From Chloroflexota bacterium (lineage in GTDB: Bacteria; Chloroflexota; Anaerolineae; Aggregatilineales; Phototrophicaceae), in contig JAIUNI010000004.1 in assembly GCA_020161935.1 (NCBI GenBank), positions 62,001-126,000 of the forward strand: a stretch of DNA of 64,000 nucleotides, read 5' to 3'. Numbering within the stretch: the first letter of the stretch is position 1; the number at the start of each line of letters is the position of its first letter. The position numbers were made by a program, and so were the translations under genes. The notes beneath the pieces are model-generated. The model made no database searches. It was not told where the DNA came from and saw only the letters and a program-made list of their open reading frames with translations. Shown here piece after piece: positions 57,918 to 64,000 of the stretch.

Positions 57918-59255
57918 TTAGCTGCGGCTTTGGTCGCGTAATTCCAGCAACCGCTTTGCGTGGCCGTCGAGTTCGCGGGCGGCGGTGGGGTAGTCGAGGG
58001 TCGTCCACGCTTGGTCACGCAGCAGCCAGCGCCCCGCGACCATCGTATCCGTCACCTGTAGGCCGTGAATGCTGTAGACCAGCGCCGTAAACGGGTCGTT
58101 GGCGCTGTAGGGCTGCCAACCGATACCGCTGCGGTCGAGCAAGATGAGGTCGGCCTGTTTGCCGACGGTTAAGTCCCCGATTTGATCCGCGAGGCCGAGC
58201 GCCTTCGCCCCGCCTTCGGTGGCGATTGCCAGCACATCGCGGGCGGGGAGCGCACCGGGGGTTTTCTCGCGGAAGCTGGCGAGTTTGGCAAGCGTCCGCA
58301 TTTCGCCGAACAGGTCATAGTCGTTACTGTTGCAGACGTTATCCGTGCCGAGGGCGATATTCACGCCCGCCGAGCGCATCCCGACGATGGGCGCGGCATC
58401 CGCACCGGCTCGCATCGAGGCGCTGGGGCAGGTGACGGCTGTGAACGGGTAACGGGCGAGGGTTGACCAATCCGCCGCTGGAATGGTGACGGAGTGGGCG
58501 GCGATAACCGGACGGTCGAGCATCCCCAGCGCGGCCATTTTTTGCACGGCGCTCATGCCGAAGTCGCGTTCGCAAATCTCATCTTCCTCGCCGGTGGTGG
58601 AAAGGTGGATGTGGAAGCCTACGCCGTACTTTTCAGCAAGGATGCGTTCGCGTTCCATCAACTCCAGTGAGTTATCGACGAAGAAGGCGTGGGGGCCAAT
58701 CCAGCCCTGCACCCGTCCCTCGCCCTTACCACCCATCTCCTCCAAGAAGCCTTCCAGCTTGACGAGTTCGCGCTCACGGGCGGCGGGATCACCGAGTTCG
58801 ACTACGCCGTAACCGAGGGCAGCGCGGAGGCCGCTTTGGCGCACGGTGGGAATCACCTGATCCATAAAGAAGTATTGGTCGGCGAAGGTCGTGGTGCCGG
58901 TGCGGATCATCTCGGCGCAGGCCACGGCAACGGCGGCGGGAACCATGTCGGGGGTCATTACCAGTTCGAGGGTGCGGATCGTGTTGTACCAGCCGTCGAG
59001 CGTGAACAGCGACACGCCTTCCGCGAGGCCGCGAAACAGGGTCATGGGGGTATGGGTATGGGCGTTGACGAGACCGGGCATAACCAGCTTGCCGGATGCG
59101 TCGATGCGCTCATCGTAGCTGCGGTTGGGCAGCGCGGCCATATCGCCCACGTCGGCAATGCGGTCATCCTCGATCAGCACGTAGCCGCGCGGGAACACAC
59201 GGTCGGCTTGACCGAGGCACAGGACATAGGCATCGTTCAGGAGAATGGATGTCAT
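57918..59255 (-). CDS. Amidohydrolase, MTA/SAH/nucleoside deaminase-like
   Basis: 445 residues of the metallo-dependent hydrolase superfamily. Metal ligands appear in the expected order: VNAHTHTPMTLFRGLAEGVS (HxH), GVGFHIHLSTTGEEDEI, RPVIAAHSVTI and ALGTDNVCNSNDYDLFGEMR (Asp). This is the layout of MtaD/SsnA/TRZ-type aminohydrolases that deaminate purine nucleosides or related amines. Next to nucleoside hydrolase and nucleoside-type transporter genes, purine salvage is the best guess. Its Shine-Dalgarno (GGGGGTG) is part of a palindromic repeat. Confidence 0.85.
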   Translation of the reverse strand: MTSILLNDAYVLCLGQADRVFPRGYVLIEDDRIADVGDMAALPNRSYDERIDASGKLVMPGLVNAHTHTPMTLFRGLAEGVSLFTLDGWYNTIRTLELVMTPDMVPAAVAVACAEMIRTGTTTFADQYFFMDQVIPTVRQSGLRAALGYGVVELGDPAARERELVKLEGFLEEMGGKGEGRVQGWIGPHAFFVDNSLELMERERILAEKYGVGFHIHLSTTGEEDEICERDFGMSAVQKMAALGMLDRPVIAAHSVTIPAADWSTLARYPFTAVTCPSASMRAGADAAPIVGMRSAGVNIALGTDNVCNSNDYDLFGEMRTLAKLASFREKTPGALPARDVLAIATEGGAKALGLADQIGDLTVGKQADLILLDRSGIGWQPYSANDPFTALVYSIHGLQVTDTMVAGRWLLRDQAWTTLDYPTAARELDGHAKRLLELRDQSRS

Positions 59256-59260
59256 GAATT

Positions 59261-59303
59261 CACCCCCACCCCAACCCTCCCCCGTAAACGAGGGAGGGAG
59301 AAG
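59261..59303. repeat. CCTCACCCC-type palindromic repeat overlapping a ribosome-binding site
   Basis: The element runs from ACCCCCACCCCAACCCTCCC to CGAGGGAGGGAG; it is the near-identical sibling of the element inside the citrate synthase gene (33805-33846). On the minus strand its edge gives GGGGGTG seven bases before the amidohydrolase ATG. Confidence 0.82.
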
Positions 59304-59345
59304 TTCATATACGGAAACAGGTGTGTAAAGCGGAATACGGTTCGG

Positions 59346-60257
59346 TTAGTTTGCCACACGATCCACGAAGAAGGCTTCGAAGCGCGGCTTGTTTACGGCG
59401 ATGGCGAGCTTGATATTGGTTCGTTCGTCGGCCTGCGGCTGGCGCATAAGCGTGACACCGGGGGCGGGGTCGTCCTTACCTTCGACCAGCATGGTTACAG
59501 GTTGCAGCGTGACGAACGTCGGGTCGATGACTACTCCGATAGCCAGCGGGTCGTGCAGGCTGGTGCGCCCGAAACGTTGGAAGCGCGGGTAGCGGGCAAG
59601 TTGGTCGGCAACGGCGGCGTGGAAGGGCGTGTTCACGGCTTGGATGCGCTTGAGGCCGTCGTCGGTGACATCGACCTGTGTGGTGATGTCCAGCGGCACG
59701 AGCGTGATGGACGCACCGGAGGCGAACACAATTTTGGCCGCGTCGGGGTCGCAAATGATGTTATGTTCGGCGATGGGCAGGTCAAGGCGGTCGATACTGC
59801 GTGCCACGCCGCCCATGATGGTCAGATGGGCGAGGTTTTGGGCGATGCGCGGTTCTCGTTGGAAGGCGAGCGCCACGTTCGTCAGTGGGCCGATGGCGAT
59901 CAGGTGGATTTTACCGGGGGCGCTCATGATGCGCTCGACCAGCACATCCGGCGCGAAGCCAGCGGCGGGCTGCACGGCATCGTCGGACGCATCCAGTAAG
60001 CCCTGTCCTTCGTGGCCTTCCCAGTAGATCGGGCGAGGCGAGCCGATGGGGTCTTTGGCCCCGGCGTACACCGGAATATCGGTGATGCCGCGCAGTTTGA
60101 GGAGCTTCAGCACCATGCGGCTGCGGAGGGTAACGTCGCCATAGACGCAGGTGACGGCTTCAAGTTTCAGTTCCGGCGAACCCAGCAGGAGCGCGAGGGC
60201 TAAACAGTCGTCGATGTCGGTTCCAATATCGGTATCCAGTATGACGGAGGTAGGCAT
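59346..60257 (-). CDS. Inosine/uridine-preferring nucleoside hydrolase
   Basis: 303 residues. The calcium-binding N-terminal motif ILDTDIGTDIDDCLALALLL (family consensus DTDxGxDD) and downstream NIICDPDAAKIVFASG and HDPLAIGVVIDPTF fit IunH/RihA-type enzymes that split ribonucleosides into base and ribose. It is divergent from the BMP-type ABC importer gene, with a palindromic operator between them, so uptake and cleavage are probably co-regulated. Confidence 0.9.
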   Translation of the reverse strand: MPTSVILDTDIGTDIDDCLALALLLGSPELKLEAVTCVYGDVTLRSRMVLKLLKLRGITDIPVYAGAKDPIGSPRPIYWEGHEGQGLLDASDDAVQPAAGFAPDVLVERIMSAPGKIHLIAIGPLTNVALAFQREPRIAQNLAHLTIMGGVARSIDRLDLPIAEHNIICDPDAAKIVFASGASITLVPLDITTQVDVTDDGLKRIQAVNTPFHAAVADQLARYPRFQRFGRTSLHDPLAIGVVIDPTFVTLQPVTMLVEGKDDPAPGVTLMRQPQADERTNIKLAIAVNKPRFEAFFVDRVAN

Positions 60258-60360
60258 AATATTACAATTCGTGTATGGTCTTAAACGGTTAGAGCAACAT
60301 TAGCAAGAACGGTTGAAAAATGCTATTCTTTTTTCATGCGTTTTGCCACAAACACAAACT

Positions 60361-60379
60361 TATTGGAAATGTTCCAATA
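60361..60379. promoter_or_regulatory. Operator palindrome TATTGGAA-ATG-TTCCAATA
   Basis: Perfect 8-bp arms, in the divergent region between nucleoside hydrolase and importer genes, 31 bases before the BMP protein start. It is likely the site of a nucleoside-responsive repressor not encoded in the window. Confidence 0.6.
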
Positions 60380-60410
60380 GACGCGACAAATGTTTAATAA
60401 GGAGTAGGCA

Positions 60411-61535
60411 ATGTTAAAACGTGTGAGTCTTTTGTCCCTGTTATGTTTGATATTGGCTGCTGCTCTGGCAGTAGGTGCAGTTCCGGCCCTCGCCCAGGAC
60501 AGCGACTATGTTGACCCGTGCCTTGCTGCGGGTGCCGAAGCGACCGCCGAAGCCACCGAAGCTGCTGCTGTGGATAACAGCGGTATCAGCTTCGAAATCA
60601 TCCTGCCGAACCCCCGTGGCGACCGTTCGTTCATCGACTCGGCTGCCGCCGGTGCGGAACGCGCGATTGCGGAACTGGGCGTGACCGGCACGATCATCGA
60701 AACCGCTGGCGAGCAGGAACATGATGCGGCTATCCGCCGCGCGGTTCAGGATAATCCAGACCTGATTATCACCATCGCCGTCGGCTCGGACACGGTTGAA
60801 GAAATCGCGGACGAATTCCCTGACCAGAAGTTTGGCGCTCAGGAAACCTTCTTCCCCGAAACCCCTGACTACCCGAATCTGGCGTTGTTCAACATTCTGA
60901 CCCACGAAAACAGCTACCTCGCCGGTATCGCCGCTGGTATGCTGACCCGCACCAAGCACGTCGGCGCGGTCGGTGGTTTGGACACCCCCGGTATCAACCT
61001 GTTCATCGTCGGCTTTGAAGAAGGCGTGAAGTCGGTATGCGCGGACTGCACCCTCGACCGTGCGTATGTCGGCGGCTTCTCTGACCCGGTGAAGGGCAAG
61101 GAACTGGCGAACGGCTTGTTTGCGGGTGGCGCGGACATTCTGTACCAAGTTGCTGGCCGCAGCGGTGAAGGCGTTCTGGAAGCGGCCAAGGACACCGGCA
61201 ACTTCGCCATCGGCGTTGATAGTAATCAGGACGATTTGTATCCGGGAACGGTCATCGTATCCGCTATGAAGCGCGTCGATAACGCGGTGTTCTCGTTCGT
61301 CCAGAGCGTGGTCGATGGCACCTATGCCCCCGGCCTGCAAACCGTCGGCCTCGCGGAAGGCTTCGCGGGCTTGAGCTGGGACGTGGGTGTTTGCTCGCGC
61401 ACCTTCGATACCACCGGCCCCGCCGATATGGTCGAGAAGCTGCCCGCCGTGCGTGCCGCGATTGCCGAAGCACAAGCTCAGATTCTCAGTGGCGAATTGG
61501 TGGTGACCAACGCGCTTGAGGACATGGGCAGCTAA
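60411..61535 (+). CDS. BMP-family (PnrA-like) nucleoside ABC transporter substrate-binding protein
   Basis: 374 residues. A Sec signal peptide (~1-29, ending ALAQDS) without a lipobox cysteine is followed by an acidic linker and a BMP fold: FEIILPNPRGDRSFIDSAAA, ETAGEQEHDAAIRRAVQDNP, NSYLAGIAAGMLTRTKHVGA and VGGLDTPGINLFIVGFEEGV. Relatives bind purine nucleosides such as inosine or guanosine. Its permease and ATPase genes follow after a hairpin, so it can be made in excess. AAGGAGTAGGC precedes the ATG. Confidence 0.9.
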   Translation: MLKRVSLLSLLCLILAAALAVGAVPALAQDSDYVDPCLAAGAEATAEATEAAAVDNSGISFEIILPNPRGDRSFIDSAAAGAERAIAELGVTGTIIETAGEQEHDAAIRRAVQDNPDLIITIAVGSDTVEEIADEFPDQKFGAQETFFPETPDYPNLALFNILTHENSYLAGIAAGMLTRTKHVGAVGGLDTPGINLFIVGFEEGVKSVCADCTLDRAYVGGFSDPVKGKELANGLFAGGADILYQVAGRSGEGVLEAAKDTGNFAIGVDSNQDDLYPGTVIVSAMKRVDNAVFSFVQSVVDGTYAPGLQTVGLAEGFAGLSWDVGVCSRTFDTTGPADMVEKLPAVRAAIAEAQAQILSGELVVTNALEDMGS

Positions 61536-61572
61536 CGCTTAACCCGCTGTCTGGATAACTCAGTAAGATATG

Positions 61573-61605
61573 GGGGTGAACGCACGCGGTTCACCCCTAT
61601 TGTTA
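61573..61605 (+). terminator. Partial terminator between the BMP protein and its ATPase
   Basis: Stem GGGGTGAAC/GTTCACCCC with a 7-base loop and only a weak T-rich tail, which suggests read-through and graded expression. Confidence 0.6.
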
Positions 61606-61629
61606 TCTCACTGGACGGTTGTTAGTACG

Positions 61630-61740
61630 CGGAAAGCGGGAGGGGCTGAGAGGACGCTTAAAACCCTCACCCCCAACCCCTCTCCCTCAGGGCGAGGGGA
61701 GCCAATACGCGGGAGGGGCTGAGACCTTCCCTACAGGAAA
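61630..61740. repeat. CCTCACCCC-type repeat with flanking direct repeats
   Basis: A CCCTCACCCCCAACCCCTCT...GAGGGGAG palindrome (61663-61702) lies between two copies of CGGGAGGGGCTGAGA (near 61637 and 61709). The rest of the 61536-61827 gap has no gene. Confidence 0.7.
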
Positions 61741-61827
61741 TTCATTTCGGGAAGCGAGAGGTATCGTCTCCTGAGATGGTTATGGCGAGGGCGCACAGTA
61801 GTGTGCCTCAGGAATACGGAGTAAGTC

Positions 61828-63366
61828 ATGCCGAACGCGATTGAGATGCGCCAGATTCGCAAGTATTTCGAATCGACTGGCGTAGTGGCCTGTGATAACG
61901 TCGATCTGAGCGTTACCAAAGGCGAGATTCACGCGCTGGTGGGCGAAAATGGGGCGGGTAAAACCACGCTGATGAGCATCCTCTACGGTCTGGTTTCGCC
62001 GGACAGCGGGGAAATCCTTGTGAACGAAAAGCCAGCCCACATCAGCCACCCGAACGATGCCATCCGCGCGGGGATCGGCATGGTACACCAGCATTTTAAA
62101 TTGGTTCCGAACTTCACGATTGCTGAAAATATCATGCTGGGGATTGAGCCTAACCAGATGGGCTTCATCAACAGCGGCACGGAAGCCGCAGCCGTCCGTA
62201 AACTCTCGGAAAGTTTCGGTCTGCCGGTGAATCCCAACCTTCGAGTTTCGGAAATTTCAGTCGGTATGCAGCAGCGGGTGGAAATTCTCAAGGCGCTGCA
62301 ACGGAACGCGCAAGTCCTCATTCTGGACGAACCGACGGCTGTTCTTACCCCTCAAGAAGTGCATGAACTGTATAACGTCATCCGCAAGCTGGCGGAAAAT
62401 GGGCGCACGATCCTGCTCATCACCCACAAGCTGCTGGAAGTGAAAGATGTTGCCAACCGCGTCAGCGTCATGCGGCGCGGGCAGATGATCGGTACGCACA
62501 ACGTCGCCGACGTGACCATCCGTGATATGGCGCGGATGATGGTCGGGCGCGAGGTCATCCTGCAAGTCGAGAAGCAACCCGCCCAACCCGGCGAGGTCGT
62601 GCTGAAGGTCGAAAACTTGCTGGTGGCGGGGACAGGCGGCGTGCCTGCCGTCAAAGGCGTTGACCTCGAAGTTCGCGCGGGGGAAATCCTCGGCGTGGCG
62701 GGGGTCAGCGGCAACGGGCAGAGCGAACTGGTGGAAGCCATCACCGGCCTCCGCACCGCCGACGCGGGGCAGATCACCTACCGGGGTAGGGACATCACCC
62801 GCAGTACGGTACGCGACCGCCGCAACATGGGCATGGCGCACATCCCCGAAGACCGGATGGTTGTGGGGCTGAACCTGCGAACCAACCTCGATGAGAATGT
62901 GGTGGTGACGCGCTACCGCGAAGCGCCGTATTCCAAGAACGGCATCTTCAACCGCAAACCGATCCGTGAGCTGGCGCAGCGCATCGTGGATGCGTTTCAG
63001 GTCAAATCGGCACGGGTGGGTGAAGGCATCGCCACCCTTTCCGGCGGCAACCTGCAAAAGATCGTGCTGGGGCGCGAACTCAACGGCAGCCCCAAGCTGG
63101 TCATCATCAACCAGCCGACGCGCGGCCTCGACGTGGGCAGCATCGAGTTCGTGCATAAGACGCTGGTCGCGGCGCGAGACGCTGGCGCGGCGATTTTGCT
63201 GATCTCGGTTGAACTTGAAGAAATTTTTTCGCTCAGTGACCGGATCGCGGTCATGTTCGACGGGCATATCAACGGTGTCCTCGCCCGTGAAGATGCGAAC
63301 GAGCAGGATGTGGGCTTGCTGATGGCAGGCGGTAGTTTAGAGTCTGAGAAAGTGGCTGTATCATGA
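61828..63366 (+). CDS. Nucleoside/sugar-type ABC transporter ATPase (two ABC domains)
   Basis: 512 residues with two fused nucleotide-binding domains. The first has Walker A GENGAGKTTLMS, signature SVGMQQRVEIL and Walker B VLILDEPTAVL. The second has a degenerate P-loop GVSGNGQSELVEAI, LSGGNLQKIVLGREL and LVIINQPTRGLD. This is the RbsA/YufO-type subunit used with BMP-family binding proteins. GGAGTAAGTC precedes the ATG, and the stop overlaps the permease ATG as ATGA. Confidence 0.93.
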   Translation: MPNAIEMRQIRKYFESTGVVACDNVDLSVTKGEIHALVGENGAGKTTLMSILYGLVSPDSGEILVNEKPAHISHPNDAIRAGIGMVHQHFKLVPNFTIAENIMLGIEPNQMGFINSGTEAAAVRKLSESFGLPVNPNLRVSEISVGMQQRVEILKALQRNAQVLILDEPTAVLTPQEVHELYNVIRKLAENGRTILLITHKLLEVKDVANRVSVMRRGQMIGTHNVADVTIRDMARMMVGREVILQVEKQPAQPGEVVLKVENLLVAGTGGVPAVKGVDLEVRAGEILGVAGVSGNGQSELVEAITGLRTADAGQITYRGRDITRSTVRDRRNMGMAHIPEDRMVVGLNLRTNLDENVVVTRYREAPYSKNGIFNRKPIRELAQRIVDAFQVKSARVGEGIATLSGGNLQKIVLGRELNGSPKLVIINQPTRGLDVGSIEFVHKTLVAARDAGAAILLISVELEEIFSLSDRIAVMFDGHINGVLAREDANEQDVGLLMAGGSLESEKVAVS

Positions 63367-64000
63367 CACGTCTGCGGCAAGTCTTTGAAAACGCGGCGAT
63401 CCCGATTATCGCGGTCTTGTTAGGGCTGTTGGTCAGCGCCCTGTTCGTGCTGTTTTCGGGCAACGACCCCATTCAAACCTACCAGCGCCTCTTCTGCGAA
63501 GGCTTTGGCCCACGCGGCTGCGAGACCTTCAGCGATCTGGTGATTTTCCGTGCTGCGCCGGAGGATAACCCCGAAGCAGTGCAAACCTTCTTCGCGCCCT
63601 TTTACGGCGGCGGGGGGCATCCGCTGTCGGTGGTCATCGAGCGTACCACGATCCTCATCCTGACGGCGCTGTCGGCAACCGTCGCGTTCCAAGCGGGGTT
63701 GTTCAGCATCGGCATGGATGGGCAGTTGGTGTTGGGGGCGCTGACGGCGGCCTTTTTCGGCTACTGGCTGCCGGGGCAAATCTACGCGCTAACCGGCGTG
63801 GCTGACCCTGACGCTGCGCCAGAAGCCATGAAAACCATCATGCACTTCTTCGTGCCGCTGGTGTGCATCAGCCTCGCGATGGGCGTGGGTGCGATCTACT
63901 CGTGGATTGCCGGATACCTCAAAGTCAAGCTGAACGTCAACGAACTCATCAGCACCATTATCCTGAATGCGCTGGCGGTACGCTTCGTGCATTACATGGT
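63363..64000 (+). CDS. ABC transporter permease (YufP-like), 5' part
   Basis: Starts with an ATGA overlap with the ATPase stop and runs off the window end (about 212 codons visible). The first helix (PIIAVLLGLLVSALFVLF) is followed by a loop and then VAFQAGLFSIGMDGQLVLGA, the FNIGxEGQ-like signature of BPD_transp_2 permeases, and further membrane helices. It completes, with a second permease expected outside the window, a nucleoside importer. Confidence 0.9.
   Translation, partial: MTRLRQVFENAAIPIIAVLLGLLVSALFVLFSGNDPIQTYQRLFCEGFGPRGCETFSDLVIFRAAPEDNPEAVQTFFAPFYGGGGHPLSVVIERTTILILTALSATVAFQAGLFSIGMDGQLVLGALTAAFFGYWLPGQIYALTGVADPDAAPEAMKTIMHFFVPLVCISLAMGVGAIYSWIAGYLKVKLNVNELISTIILNALAVRFVHYM

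Noticed and set aside
60441..61475. 344-codon minus-strand frame
   Set aside because: Antisense to the BMP substrate-binding protein; no motifs or ribosome site.

Overview
The window is bacterial chromosome, G+C-rich and densely coded. I place it, by inference, in Chloroflexota, probably an Anaerolineae-like lineage. The support is indirect: Flp-type pilins with a QGLVEYALIL core, large PAS kinases, many GNAT and UGT-type enzymes, MarR/LLM-flavin modules, and abundant short palindromic intergenic repeats. No rRNA, tRNA or CRISPR array was recognised.

Layout. 1-9.1 kb: a fatty acid desaturase cut by the window edge, PAP2 phosphatase, PlsY, a secreted CAP-LysM protein, two tandem Flp pilins, a Csp-type copper protein, a WXG100-like protein and three GNAT proteins. 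9.1-20 kb: a UGT-type glycosyltransferase with a GH13 amylase, a 1,275-residue PAS kinase, a TetR-MFS efflux pair and a GAF kinase. 20.0-20.4 kb: a cluster of DnaA-box-like 9-mers. 20.7-25.8 kb: a surface-glycan set (GT2, GT4, epimerase, GT-C-like membrane protein). 25.8-27 kb, 35.8-36.5 kb and 55.3-56.1 kb: three copies of a large modular non-coding repeat. 27-34.5 kb: WD40 protein, glycosyltransferase, PHP protein, a MarR/peroxiredoxin pair, and a divergent DRE-TIM synthase/HTH-citrate synthase pair. 34.5-37.5 kb: an A+T-richer accessory patch with a DUF433/DUF5615 toxin-antitoxin pair and a Uma2 nuclease. 37.5-43.5 kb: a minus-strand run (Nudix, PCMT, Pro/Ala-rich protein, E1-like, JAB-like/E2-like, E2-like) interrupted by a TnpB element. 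43.6-55 kb: a small basic protein, ArsR, a divergent enolase, a class-C serine hydrolase, a clostripain, and a MarR-controlled flavin locus containing an LLM-FAD oxidase fusion. 56.2-64 kb: an SDR/TetR pair, an amidohydrolase, a nucleoside hydrolase and a BMP-type ABC importer, which together look like nucleoside salvage.

The strongest candidate for an unusual system is the ubiquitin-like conjugation operon at 40.9-43.5 kb. It encodes an E2-like protein with an active-site cysteine, a JAMM-like protein whose second metal histidine is Gln and which carries an apparent inactive E2/RWD tail, and an E1-like ThiF enzyme. No ubiquitin-like modifier was found. Second is the repeat landscape: a large repeat holding a different palindromic cassette at one internal site in each copy, arrays with 7-nt and 9-nt period, and one palindromic element inserted in frame in the citrate synthase gene. 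Third is the origin-like 9-mer cluster.

All family assignments come from reading motifs; no database search was run.
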